Shown here in pieces: positions 7,051 to 15,606 of a stretch of 64,000 bases of DNA. A program made the translations under genes and the position numbers. The stretch's first letter is position 1. The number at the start of each line of letters is the position of its first letter. This DNA comes from Halorussus lipolyticus (GTDB lineage Archaea > Halobacteriota > Halobacteria > Halobacteriales > Haladaptataceae), in contig NZ_CP119804.1 in assembly GCF_029338375.1 (NCBI RefSeq), positions 2,562,955 to 2,626,954 of the forward strand, in the 5' to 3' direction. The notes beneath the pieces are model-generated. The model worked only from the letters and a program-made list of their open reading frames with translations, made no database searches and was not told the origin of the DNA.

Positions 7051-8162
7051 TCTTGCAGGATTTCGGAGACGGTTTCGAGGACCGCGATTGCGCGGTCGAA
7101 CTCCCCGAGGTCGAGGTGTTCGTTCGGCGCGTGGTCCAACTCGGAGTTGCCGGGACCGTAGGTCGCCATCGGGCAGTCCCACGCTCCGGCGTAGAGGTTC
7201 ATGTCGCTGGTTCCGGTTTTGCGGAGGAGTCGGGGGTCGCCCCCGACTCGTCGGATTGCCCGCCGGAACGCTCGGCCGACCTCGCTTCGGGGCGTCTCCA
7301 TCACGGGGGGAATCGGTTCGTCCCAGTCGATGCCGCCCGACGCCAATTCTGCCTCGACGGTCTCCCGAATCTCCTCGGCGGTCTCGCCGGGTGGAATCCG
7401 GAACTGGACTTTTGCGCTGGCCTCGACCGAGAGGCCGTCGTCTGCGGACCCGCCGGAGAACGCGACCGGTTTGGCCGTGACCTGCTCGAAGACGGATTTC
7501 TCGTCGGTCGAATCGGCGAGCGCCGATTCGACGGACTGCCACCACTCCATCGCCGCCTGAATCGCGTTGGCCTCGGGCCGAGACGAGTGGGCCGAATCGG
7601 TCTCGACTGCGTACTCACCGGCCAGAAATCCGCGGTAGCCCAGCGTCACGCCGTTCCAACCAGAGGGTTCGCCGTTGACCACGGCGTCGGGGGCCTCGCG
7701 GTCCGCAATCAGGTGGCGCGCGCCGCGGGAATCGGTCTCCTCGCCGACGACGCCGACGAAACTCGCGCCGGTTTCGACCGCTGAGACGGCCATCGCCGTG
7801 AGCGGTCCTTTGGCGTCCACGCTCCCGCGGCCCCAGAGCGTCTGGGATTCCTTTGAATTGCTTTCAGCAACGTATTCATTTTCTTTCTGATTGTCTCGGT
7901 TGCTTTCGTCGTTCTCTACCCGCACCGGAATGTCGCCCGGCACGGTGTCGATGTGGGACGTGAGGAGGACCGAATCGTCTCCCGGCGCACGAACGTTGCC
8001 CACTTCGTCTATCCACACTTCGCGGCCGCGCTCCTCGAAGAAGTCTGCGAGGAGTTCGGCGCATTCCTGCTCGTCGCCTGTCGGCGAAGGGGTTTCCACG
8101 AGGCCCACAAGCAGTTCGCGGGCGGACTCGCTACTCACGCTCCGGTCGGCGCTGACGCTCAC
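7047..8162 (-). CDS. lysK: [LysW]-ornithine/lysine hydrolase, M20 peptidase family
   Basis: Zinc-dependent hydrolase that releases ornithine (or lysine) from the LysW carrier protein. 371 residues. Metal and catalytic motifs are SHIDTVPG (His70, Asp72), GRGSVDAKGP (Asp116) and GVVGEETDSRG (Glu141/Glu142). The GTG start at 8162 overlaps the argD stop by 4 nt. Residues ~82-107 form an Asn/Glu/Ser-rich insert between the first metal motif and GRGSVDAKGP. It is encoded by AT-rich DNA unlike the rest of the gene and resembles an insert in argH. The insert should sit on a surface loop, so activity is expected to be kept. Confidence 0.92.
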   Translation of the reverse strand: MSVSADRSVSSESARELLVGLVETPSPTGDEQECAELLADFFEERGREVWIDEVGNVRAPGDDSVLLTSHIDTVPGDIPVRVENDESNRDNQKENEYVAESNSKESQTLWGRGSVDAKGPLTAMAVSAVETGASFVGVVGEETDSRGARHLIADREAPDAVVNGEPSGWNGVTLGYRGFLAGEYAVETDSAHSSRPEANAIQAAMEWWQSVESALADSTDEKSVFEQVTAKPVAFSGGSADDGLSVEASAKVQFRIPPGETAEEIRETVEAELASGGIDWDEPIPPVMETPRSEVGRAFRRAIRRVGGDPRLLRKTGTSDMNLYAGAWDCPMATYGPGNSELDHAPNEHLDLGEFDRAIAVLETVSEILQE

Positions 8163-9298
8163 GCCGACACCTCCCCGAGGACGCTTTCGAGCGCCGCGAC
8201 CACCTCGTTCGCGTGGGACTCCTCGACGGTCAGCGGCGGGAGGAGGCGCACGACGGTCCGGCCCGCCGGGAGCGCCAGAATCCCGTGGTCCATCGCCAGA
8301 CGCTTCAGCAGGCGGTTCGCGCCGCGTTTGACCTCCGCGCCGACGAGCAGTCCCTCGCCGCGAATCGTGCGAATTGGTAACTCACTACCCCTTAGTTTCG
8401 ACTGGAGATGGCTCCCAATCTCGGCGGCGTTTTCGGGCAGGTTCTCGTCGGCGATGACCGAGAGGGTAGCCTCGGCCGCCGCGCTGACCACCGGTCCGCC
8501 CGAGAAGGTCGAACCGTGCGGTCCCGCGTTCTCGGCTATCCAATCGGCGCAGAGGGTCGCGCCGACGGGAAGGCCGCCGCCCAGACCCTTCGCCGAGGTC
8601 AGCACGTCGGGTACGACGCCGCGCTTCACACAGGCCCAGAGCGCCCCGGTCCGGCCCAACCCGGTCTGAATCTCGTCCAGAATCAGGGCCGAACCGGTCT
8701 CGTCCGTAATCTCGCGGGCGAACTGGAGGTAGCCCTCCGGCGCGGGGTTGACCCCGCCCTCGCCCTGAATCGGTTCCAGCAGGACCCCGGCGGTCTGGTC
8801 GTCTACCGCCTCGGCGAGGGCTTGCTGGTCGCCGTAGGGCACGAACTCGAAATCTCCCGCCAACGGTTCGAAGGGCGTCTTGTACTTGGGTTTCCACGTC
8901 GCAGAGAGCGACCCCATCGTCCGACCGTGGAACCCGCGCTGGGCCGCGACGATTTTCGAGTTGCCAGTCGCGCTCCGGGCGAACTTCAGGGCCGCCTCGT
9001 TGGCCTCGGTGCCGGAGTTGCAGAGCCAGACGTTCTCCAAGTCGCCGGGCGCGACCGCCGCCAACTTGTCGTAGAGGCCGTCGCGCGCCGAGTTGGGATA
9101 GCTGGCCTGCACGAAGGCCAGTTTTTCCACTTGGTTCTGGACCGCCGAGACGACCTCGGGGTGGCAGTGGCCGACCGCAGAGACGCCGTAACTCGCGCCG
9201 AAATCGAGATACTCGTCCCCGGTGTCGTCGTAGAGGTGAACCCCGTCGCCCGACTCGATTCGGATGGGCTTCTCGGAGTAGACGAACCCGCCGGTCAT
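8159..9298 (-). CDS. argD: LysW-linked acetylornithine-type aminotransferase
   Basis: Class III PLP aminotransferase of 379 residues. It transaminates LysW-gamma-glutamyl semialdehyde to LysW-ornithine (or the aminoadipate analogue for lysine). Visible motifs are NSGTEANEAALKFAR (residues ~94-108), the PLP-ring Asp208 in ILDEIQTGLGRTG and Schiff-base Lys237 in TSAKGLGGGLP. Length and motifs match ArgD/LysJ. It overlaps argB by 4 nt and lysK by 4 nt. Whether ornithine or lysine is the main product cannot be decided from this protein alone; the linked argF favours arginine. Confidence 0.95.
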   Translation of the reverse strand: MTGGFVYSEKPIRIESGDGVHLYDDTGDEYLDFGASYGVSAVGHCHPEVVSAVQNQVEKLAFVQASYPNSARDGLYDKLAAVAPGDLENVWLCNSGTEANEAALKFARSATGNSKIVAAQRGFHGRTMGSLSATWKPKYKTPFEPLAGDFEFVPYGDQQALAEAVDDQTAGVLLEPIQGEGGVNPAPEGYLQFAREITDETGSALILDEIQTGLGRTGALWACVKRGVVPDVLTSAKGLGGGLPVGATLCADWIAENAGPHGSTFSGGPVVSAAAEATLSVIADENLPENAAEIGSHLQSKLRGSELPIRTIRGEGLLVGAEVKRGANRLLKRLAMDHGILALPAGRTVVRLLPPLTVEESHANEVVAALESVLGEVSA

Positions 9299-10260
9299 CT
9301 GACTGCCTCCGGTTCGATGGTGGTCCCGTGGCCGGTCCGGGCCGCGGTGATGGGGTCGCGGTTGTTCGCGTCCGCAATCGTCACCGAGTCTGCGCCGCCG
9401 GTCAGGGCCTCCTCGGCCGCCATGATTTTCTTGGTCATGAACCCCTCGGCGGCGTCCTCGACTGCTGAAAACTCGTCGGGGGTCTCTGCGCTCTCGATGA
9501 GCGAGTCGGGATTCTCGGGATTTTCGTAGACTCCCGCCACGTCGGTCAGCACGACCAACTCGCCCCCGAGCGCGCCGGCGATAGCGGCGGCCGCCCGGTC
9601 GGCGTCGGCGTTGACCGGCGTGAACTCGCTGGCGGTCCCCTCGTCGGAGTGCTCCTCGGCCAGCATCGGCACTGTGACGACCGGGACGTAGCTTCCGGCC
9701 AGCAGGGTCGAGAGCAAGTCAGCGTTGACCGCCTCGATTTTGCCGGAGTGGTCGCCTCTGCGGATTTTCTTCCGACCGTCTTCGACGACCTTCACCGCCG
9801 ACTTGCGCGGGCCAGTCAGAAGCTTTCCGTCGGTTCCAGAGAGACCGACCGCGTTCACACCCTCGTTCTGGAGGTCCGCCACGAGGTCGGTGTTGAGTTT
9901 GCCCGGAAGCACCATCTCGAAGACCTCCATCGTGGTTTCGTCGGTGAAGCGCCCGACCACCCCGCCGGGGGTCTCGACGTATTCTGGCTCCTCGCCGAGG
10001 CGTGAGAGGGTGTCGTCCACTGCGGTCGAACCGCCGTGAACGACCACCACGTCCTCGCCGTTTGCGATGAGGTGGGCGATGTCGGCCAGCGCCCCCTCGG
10101 GTTCGACTGCTCGCGCGCCGCCGATTTTGACGACGATTGGCGCGCTCTGGTCCTCGTTGCCGGCGACTCCGCCATCAGTCCGGAGACCGTCGTCGCCGAG
10201 GTCGTTGTCGATTAGCTTCTCGTGGGCGTCTTCGAGTTCGAATTTCGTGTCTTGGGTCAT
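9295..10260 (-). CDS. argB: LysW-glutamate/aminoadipate kinase (acetylglutamate kinase family)
   Basis: Amino-acid kinase family protein of 321 residues that phosphorylates the side-chain carboxylate of LysW-bound glutamate. The core begins at VVKIGGARAV (~residue 43) and includes VVVHGGST, the GLSGTDGKLL substrate region and TDVAGVYENPENP near the nucleotide site. About 42 acidic residues precede the usual N-terminal strand, which in relatives normally lies close to the initiator. No ATG, GTG or TTG is suitably placed near the core, and the ATG at 10260 overlaps the argC stop by 4 nt, so this long start is likely real. Confidence 0.93.
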   Translation of the reverse strand: MTQDTKFELEDAHEKLIDNDLGDDGLRTDGGVAGNEDQSAPIVVKIGGARAVEPEGALADIAHLIANGEDVVVVHGGSTAVDDTLSRLGEEPEYVETPGGVVGRFTDETTMEVFEMVLPGKLNTDLVADLQNEGVNAVGLSGTDGKLLTGPRKSAVKVVEDGRKKIRRGDHSGKIEAVNADLLSTLLAGSYVPVVTVPMLAEEHSDEGTASEFTPVNADADRAAAAIAGALGGELVVLTDVAGVYENPENPDSLIESAETPDEFSAVEDAAEGFMTKKIMAAEEALTGGADSVTIADANNRDPITAARTGHGTTIEPEAVR

Positions 10261-11336
10261 GGGCTTCCCACCGGGTGGAGTCCCTGAAAGTCGAGTCCCG
10301 CGGTCTCCTCGAAGCCGAGCGCGACGTTGACGGCATGAACCGCCTGCCCGGCCGTACCTTTCACCAGATTATCGATGGCGCTGAAGACCACGACGCGCCG
10401 GTTCTCGGCGTCTACCTCGAAGCCGACTTCGGCGTAGTTGGTCCCCGCGACCGCCTTGGGTTCGGGGTAGCGGTAGACCCCCGACCCGCCCGCTGTCATC
10501 CGGACGAAAGGTTCGTCGTCGTAGGCCTCGCGGAAAGCACCCCAGAGGTCGCCGGTCGAGACGGGTTGGTCGGGGAAGACGTGGCAGGTCGCAGAGGCCC
10601 CGCGAACCATGTCCACAGCGTGGGCCGAGAAGGCGACGCCGGTGCCGAGTTCCTGCTCGATTTCGGCCTCGTGGCGGTGGCCGGTCGGCGCGTAGGGCCT
10701 GACGACGCCTGAGCGTTCGGCGTGGCTGGACGCCTTGCTGGCGCTCGCGCCGCCTTCCGAGGACCCGACCTTCACGTCCGCGACGATTTGCTCGCCGCCC
10801 GAGAGGAGGTCGCCCTCGAAAAGCGGATACAGACCCAGAATCGTCGCGGTGGCGTTGCATCCGCCCCCAGCGATGAGGTCAGCGCCGGGTAACTCGTCGC
10901 GGTGGAGTTCAGGCAGGGCGTAGACCGCCGTTTCGAGGTACTCGGGGGCGTCGTGGCCGTCGTACCACTCGTCGTACTGCGCCTCGGTGTTCAGGCGGAA
11001 ATCCGCGCTGAGGTCTACCACGGTGTCCGCAGAGTCGGAGAACTCGTCGATTTGGGCCATCGAGACGCCGTGGGGAGTCGCAGAGAACAGCACGTCCACC
11101 GAGTCGAGGTCCTCGGGGTCCGAAAACCGCAGGTCGGTGCCCCGGAGGTTCGGGTGGACCGACCCGACCGACTTGCCGGCGTACTCCCTGCTGGTCGCGC
11201 TGGTCAGGTCGAAGTTCGGGTGGCCCGCGAGAAGCCGCAAGAGTTCGCCGCCGGCGAAGCCAGACCCGCCGACCACGGTGGCGGTGAGGGTTTGGCCGGT
11301 CTCGTTCTCCTCGGCCGCCGAATCGCTGATGGGCAT
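10257..11336 (-). CDS. argC: LysW-gamma-glutamyl-phosphate reductase (ArgC family)
   Basis: NADPH-dependent reductase of 359 residues that makes the LysW-bound semialdehyde. It has the nucleotide motif VVGGSGFAGGELLRLL (residues 21-36), catalytic Cys160 in AGGGCNATAT, and HRHEAEIEQEL near the active site. The frame is open far upstream, but the ATG at 11336, giving MPISDSAAEE, overlaps the argX stop by one nucleotide (TGATG) and leaves a normal short N-terminus. It sits third after lysW and argX in the operon. Confidence 0.95.
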   Translation of the reverse strand: MPISDSAAEENETGQTLTATVVGGSGFAGGELLRLLAGHPNFDLTSATSREYAGKSVGSVHPNLRGTDLRFSDPEDLDSVDVLFSATPHGVSMAQIDEFSDSADTVVDLSADFRLNTEAQYDEWYDGHDAPEYLETAVYALPELHRDELPGADLIAGGGCNATATILGLYPLFEGDLLSGGEQIVADVKVGSSEGGASASKASSHAERSGVVRPYAPTGHRHEAEIEQELGTGVAFSAHAVDMVRGASATCHVFPDQPVSTGDLWGAFREAYDDEPFVRMTAGGSGVYRYPEPKAVAGTNYAEVGFEVDAENRRVVVFSAIDNLVKGTAGQAVHAVNVALGFEETAGLDFQGLHPVGSP

Positions 11337-12229
11337 CAGGCGACCACCTCGTGTTTCGTCTCCTCGTCGGCCTCGTCTGCCTTGGCTTCGAGCCAATCGA
11401 CCACTTCGGCGGGCACGTCGGTCTCGGTGGTCTCGTTCAGCGCCTTGAACTCGACGGTGTGGTTGACCTCGTGGACGGTGTAGTCGGATTCGCTCTCGCC
11501 GCCGACTTCCATCAGGTCGATTCCGAGCAGGCCGCCGCCGACCGCATCGCTGGCCTGTTCGACTAACTTCTCGGCCTCGGCGTCGAGTTCGAATGCGTCC
11601 GTTTCCGCGCCCTTCGCGGCGTTGGTCAGCCAGTGGTCCGACGACCGGACCATCGCGGAGAGGGGTTCGCCGTCGGCGGCCAGCACGCGGATGTCTCTGC
11701 CGGGCTTGTCCACGAACTCTTGGACGTAGAACACCTTGTGTTCGTAGTGGCCCAGCGTGGCCTTGTGTTCCAGAATCGCTTCTGCGGCGCTCCGGGAGTC
11801 GATTTTGGCCATCAGGCGACCCCACGACCCGACGACGGGCTTGAGGACGCAGGGGTAGCCGAAGCTCTCGATGCTCTCCATGGCCGACTCCTTGGTGAAC
11901 GCCACGTCCGTCGCGGGCGTCGGGACGCCGGATTGGGCCAGCGCGAGGCTGTTTTGCACCTTGTCGGCGCAGGTCTGGGCCGTCTCGGCAGAGTTGACCA
12001 CCGGGACGCCGTAGGCCTCGCAGAACTTGGTGGCGTAGAGGCTCCGGCTAGTGGCGAGACACCGGTCCACCACGAGGTCGAGGCCCGACAGGATTTCGGG
12101 GGCCTCGTCCAGCGCGAGTTGGAGGTCGCGCACGTCGATTTTCACTACCTCGTGGCCGCGCTCGCGGAGTTCCGCCAGCAGTAGCTTCTCGTCTTTGCGG
12201 ATTCGGGAGTAGAGGAGTCCAATCTGCAA
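11336..12229 (-). CDS. argX: Glutamate/aminoadipate-LysW ligase (RimK-like ATP-grasp)
   Basis: ATP-grasp ligase of 297 residues that attaches glutamate (or 2-aminoadipate) to the C-terminal glutamate of LysW. It begins with MQIGLLYSRIRKDEKLL, typical for LysX/ArgX. The ATP-binding core contains GYPCVLKPVVGSWGRLMAK, and the metal site lies near IDLMEVGG and HEVNHTVEFK. The start codon is TTG (12227-12229), placed one nucleotide after the lysW stop; no ATG gives this conserved N-terminus. The spacing points to translational coupling with lysW. Confidence 0.93.
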   Translation of the reverse strand: MQIGLLYSRIRKDEKLLLAELRERGHEVVKIDVRDLQLALDEAPEILSGLDLVVDRCLATSRSLYATKFCEAYGVPVVNSAETAQTCADKVQNSLALAQSGVPTPATDVAFTKESAMESIESFGYPCVLKPVVGSWGRLMAKIDSRSAAEAILEHKATLGHYEHKVFYVQEFVDKPGRDIRVLAADGEPLSAMVRSSDHWLTNAAKGAETDAFELDAEAEKLVEQASDAVGGGLLGIDLMEVGGESESDYTVHEVNHTVEFKALNETTETDVPAEVVDWLEAKADEADEETKHEVVA

Positions 12230-12230
12230 C

Positions 12231-12395
12231 TTACTCCCCCCAGTCCTCTTCGAGCTCAGGTGCTCGGTCGAGGACTGGCGGGGTTCGCTCGACGACTTCT
12301 AGTTCCGCGCCGCAGGTCGTGCAGTCTACTATCTCTCCCACTTCGGCGTCGTCGTGCAGGGTCACGTCCGCCCCGCATTGTACGCACTCAGTCAT
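12231..12395 (-). CDS. lysW: LysW amino-group carrier protein
   Basis: Small acidic carrier of 54 residues to which amino-acid intermediates of arginine (and possibly lysine) synthesis are bound. It has two zinc-ribbon CxxC pairs (CVQC at 4-7 and CTTC at 25-28) and ends in the diagnostic EDWGE, whose last glutamate is the attachment point. It is the first gene of the seven-gene operon, with a TATA-like box ~30 nt upstream and a purine-rich GGAGTAGGAG stretch just before the ATG at 12395. Confidence 0.95.
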   Translation of the reverse strand: MTECVQCGADVTLHDDAEVGEIVDCTTCGAELEVVERTPPVLDRAPELEEDWGE

Positions 12396-12423
12396 GCTCA
12401 CTCTCTCCTACTCCGGTGTAGTA

Positions 12424-12431
12424 CTTAAATC
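12424..12431 (-). promoter_or_regulatory. TATA box of the lysW-argF operon
   Basis: The minus strand reads TTTAAGTA, 29-36 nt before the lysW ATG. This is the common haloarchaeal core promoter form and predicts a very short leader that still contains the purine-rich stretch. Confidence 0.6.
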
Positions 12432-12457
12432 CGTCGAACGTGTCAGAATATTTTCAT

Positions 12458-12480
12458 TGCCTAAAGCTAGCTCTAAAGGC
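12458..12480 (-). promoter_or_regulatory. Candidate operator upstream of lysW
   Basis: On the minus strand the spacer carries GCCTTTAGAGC followed by TAGCTTTAGGC, an imperfect dyad with a central AGCTAGCT. It lies ~30-50 nt upstream of the TATA box. The core CCTTTAGA recurs upstream of argG at 15430-15437. A regulator site is inference only. Confidence 0.3.
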
Positions 12481-12567
12481 GTGAGATGGCAAATACCGCG
12501 TCAATACGAAGCAGTTGGATTGCTTCGAGAGTATATAAGTGTGGTCCCGAAAGGGACCGGTCGCGGT

Positions 12568-14064
12568 TCAGGCAACGCGACTCACCTCCTGCCGGAGTCT
12601 GTCGTCGGCCGCGGCCAGTTTCTCGCGCTCGGCCGCCAGCGCGTCCTCGTCGTCTGCGACGCGCTTTTCAGTCGTTGTCAGGTTCTGAGCGACCGCTTCG
12701 GCGGCGGGGCCGCCCGTCGAATCGCGCGCTGAGACGCTCTTTTCGGGGTCGAGCGCGGCGGCGACCGCCTCGCGTTCGACGTAGGCCGAGAGGGAATCGC
12801 CCAGAATCTCCTCGGCCGTCGCGTCGAGTGCATCGAGGTACGCCTCTTTTACCTCGTTCTGAGAAATGTTCTCATTTTCTATCGCAACGATTTGGTTGCT
12901 CTCAGCCACCATCTCGTGTGCCTTCCGGAAGGGCACGCCGGCCATCGCCAACAGGTCGGCGACCCCGGTGGCCGTCGAGAACCCCTCGCCCGCGGCGTCG
13001 GCGAGGACCTCCTCGTTCCAGTCGGCGGTTCCCGCGGCACCCGCGGCGACGGCGACAGCCTCCGATACGGCGTCTACGGTCTCCCACGCGTGAGGAGTCG
13101 CGTTCTGCAAGTCGCGGTTGTACGCTCTGGGCAGTCCCTTCAACGTCGTCAGCAGGCCGTTCACCCCGGAAGCGGCGTCTCCGGCGGTGGCGCGGACGAG
13201 TTCGAGCGTGTCGGGGTTCTTCTTCTGGGGCATGATGGACGACGTGGACGAGTAGTCGTCGGCGAGTTCCACGAGGCCCTTGTTCGAGAAGACCACGAGG
13301 TCTTCGGCCAACCCTGATACCGTGGTCGCCAGATTGGCGAGCGAGGAGACGACCTCGACGAGGAAGTCGCGGGTCGAAACCGCGTCCATCGAGTTCGCCA
13401 CCAGTCCGTCGAACCCCAGCAGTTCGGCGGTGCGCTCGCGGTCCACGTCGAAGGGCGTGCCGGCGAACGCCGCGGACCCGAGGGGAGACTGATTCACCCG
13501 ACCGTAGGCGTCGAACAGACGCGCGGTGTCCCGCGAAATCGCCTCCTCGTAGGACAGCAGGTAGTGGCCGACGGTGGTCGGTTGTGCGGGCTGAAGGTGG
13601 GTGTAGCCGGGCATCACGGTCTCGGCGCGGTCCGACGCGACTTCCGCGAGCGCGCCGCGGAGGCCCAGCGTGGCCTCGATTGCCTCAAGCACGTCCTCGC
13701 GGAGGCGGTACCGGATGCAGGTCGCCACCTCGTCGTTGCGCGACCGGGCGGTGTGCATCTTCCCGCCCACGTCGCCGACGCGCTCGATGACCGCGGTTTC
13801 GATTGCGGCGTGAACGTCCTCGCCGTCGGGGAGCGCCGAGAAGCCTGCCGACTCCACGTCGTCCAGCGCCGAGAGGACAGTCGCGGCTTCTTGCTCGCCC
13901 ACGATTCCCTGCTCGGCCAGCATCACGACGTGGGCGCGGTCAACCGCGAGGTCCGCTGTAAAGATGCGAGCGTCGTCGTCCATCGAGGAAAGGAACCCGC
14001 GGGCGGGGCCGCCGCTGAAGCGGTCCCGGCGAACCACGTCCGAAGGAGGTTCCTCCTCGCTCAT
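12568..14064 (-). CDS. argH: Argininosuccinate lyase
   Basis: Cleaves argininosuccinate to arginine and fumarate in the cytoplasm. 498 residues, with TARSRNDEVATCIRYRLRE (residues ~105-123), TRDFLVEVVS and the superfamily signature SSIMPQKKNPD (275-285, with the catalytic serine). Residues ~386-408 (from VAESN to EVKEA) form an Asn/Glu-rich AT-coded stretch in the C-terminal domain that resembles the insert of lysK. The ATG at 14064 lies 3 nt after the argG stop, so argG and argH form one unit. A 172-nt spacer with its own promoter separates argH from lysW. Confidence 0.96.
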   Translation of the reverse strand: MSEEEPPSDVVRRDRFSGGPARGFLSSMDDDARIFTADLAVDRAHVVMLAEQGIVGEQEAATVLSALDDVESAGFSALPDGEDVHAAIETAVIERVGDVGGKMHTARSRNDEVATCIRYRLREDVLEAIEATLGLRGALAEVASDRAETVMPGYTHLQPAQPTTVGHYLLSYEEAISRDTARLFDAYGRVNQSPLGSAAFAGTPFDVDRERTAELLGFDGLVANSMDAVSTRDFLVEVVSSLANLATTVSGLAEDLVVFSNKGLVELADDYSSTSSIMPQKKNPDTLELVRATAGDAASGVNGLLTTLKGLPRAYNRDLQNATPHAWETVDAVSEAVAVAAGAAGTADWNEEVLADAAGEGFSTATGVADLLAMAGVPFRKAHEMVAESNQIVAIENENISQNEVKEAYLDALDATAEEILGDSLSAYVEREAVAAALDPEKSVSARDSTGGPAAEAVAQNLTTTEKRVADDEDALAAEREKLAAADDRLRQEVSRVA

Positions 14065-14067
14065 GCG

Positions 14068-15312
14068 TTACTCCTCACTCTCGCCGCTTCCGTCGGTCAG
14101 CAGTTCGGCCTTCTTGGCCTCGGCGTTCGCGGTGACCTCGTTGGCCAGACGCGACTGGAAGCCGTGGTACTTCGCCACGCCGGTCGCGTCCGACTGGGCG
14201 ATGCCGTCCACCGATTCGGTGTTGAACGACGCCGCAGACTCCGAGTAGACCGCGTAGTCGCTCTCTCTGCCGACCGGGCGGGCCTGCCCGCCCTCGAATT
14301 TGACGGTGACGGTGCCCGTGACCTTCTCTTGGGTGGTGTCCACGAACCCATCGAGGGCGTCCACGAGGGGCGCTGACAGCAGGCCTTCGTAGGCCTTCTC
14401 GGCCCACTGCTGGTCCACCTGCTTCTTGAAGGCGCGTTCCTCCTCGGTCAGGACGAGACCTTCGAGGGCCTCGTGGGCGTTGAGGAGCGTGGTCGCGGCG
14501 GGATGCTCGTAGTTCTCGCGCACTTTGAGACCGAGCATGCGGTCTTCCATCATGTCGGTGCGCCCAATCCCGTGGCTCCCCGCGAGGTCGTTGAGGTACT
14601 CGATGAGTTGGACCGCGGGCATCTCTTGGCTGTCGATGGCGACCGGTTTGCCCTCCTCGAAGGTGATTTCGATAGTCTCGATTTCTTTCTGTCCGGGCGT
14701 CTCGGTCCACTCGTAGATGTCCTCGGGGGGCACGTAGCCGGGGTTTTCGAGGTCGTCGCCCTCGACCGAGCGACTCCAGAGGTTGGTGTCGATGGACCAG
14801 TCGCCCTCGTTGCCGCCCTCGACGGGCAGGTCCTTCTGGTCGGCGTACTCCATCTCCCACTCGCGGGTCAGGCCGAGTTCGCGGACCGGGGCGATGACCT
14901 CCAAGTCGGAGTCGCGCCAGACCGCCTCGAAGCGCAGTTGGTCGTTTCCTTTGCCGGTACAACCGTGTGTGATGGCATCGCAGTCCTCGTCCTCGGCGAC
15001 TTCGAGGATGGCCTCGGCGATAACGGGGCGCGCGAGTGCGGTTCCGAGGGGGTAACCCTGATAGGTCGCGTTGGCCTTCACCGCGTCGAGGCACTGCTCG
15101 GCGAAGGCGTCCTTGGCGTCCACGACGTAGTGTTCGAGGTCGAGGGCCTCGGCGGTCTCCGCGGCCTCCTCGAACTCGGATTCTGGTTGGCCGACGTCTA
15201 CCGTGACGCCGATTACTTCGTCGTGGTCGTACTCCTCTTCGAGTAGCGGTACGCAAACGGTGGTGTCGAGGCCGCCCGAGAAGGCGAGCGCGACTTTCGA
15301 TTGGTCTGTCAT
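14068..15312 (-). CDS. argG: Argininosuccinate synthase
   Basis: ATP-dependent condensation of citrulline and aspartate. 414 residues. The PP-loop motif SGGLDT lies at residues 12-17, and the citrulline/aspartate site is marked by THGCTGKGNDQLRFE and GRTDMMEDR. Length is typical for ArgG. It is the first gene of the argG-argH pair, with a spacer of ~290 nt upstream that contains a TATA-like CCTTATCC stretch near 15415-15423, giving a leader of roughly 75-80 nt. Confidence 0.96.
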   Translation of the reverse strand: MTDQSKVALAFSGGLDTTVCVPLLEEEYDHDEVIGVTVDVGQPESEFEEAAETAEALDLEHYVVDAKDAFAEQCLDAVKANATYQGYPLGTALARPVIAEAILEVAEDEDCDAITHGCTGKGNDQLRFEAVWRDSDLEVIAPVRELGLTREWEMEYADQKDLPVEGGNEGDWSIDTNLWSRSVEGDDLENPGYVPPEDIYEWTETPGQKEIETIEITFEEGKPVAIDSQEMPAVQLIEYLNDLAGSHGIGRTDMMEDRMLGLKVRENYEHPAATTLLNAHEALEGLVLTEEERAFKKQVDQQWAEKAYEGLLSAPLVDALDGFVDTTQEKVTGTVTVKFEGGQARPVGRESDYAVYSESAASFNTESVDGIAQSDATGVAKYHGFQSRLANEVTANAEAKKAELLTDGSGESEE

Positions 15313-15425
15313 TTTGGATGTGGTGTGTTGTCGGGTGTCGTGTCTGAATGGCGAAACAGTTCGCAGACGATACGCGTGGCGTCGTCAGCGACAAAACCGG
15401 TGAAATCGTGGGGTAAGGATAAGGT

Positions 15426-15443
15426 GGGGTCTAAAGGGACCCC
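15426..15443 (-). promoter_or_regulatory. Hairpin/dyad upstream of argG
   Basis: Arms GGGGTC (15426-15431) and GACCCC (15438-15443) flank a 6-nt loop. The minus strand contains CCTTTAGAC, sharing the CCTTTAGA core with the site upstream of lysW. It lies just upstream of the presumed argG TATA region, a position suited to a regulator. Low certainty. Confidence 0.3.
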
Positions 15444-15606
15444 GGTCGTCGTCGCGCGAGAACGAGGACGGACTCACGGCTCGCGGAGGCGGCGAGCGCT
15501 CCCTGACCGCGAGTCCCTGTCATCGCCAGTAGGTTACACGGCGAGGGTTTTAAACCCTTTCGGGGCGGCAAGGTTTGCGGTCGGCGAACGAACAGGTAGA
15601 AAGGCT

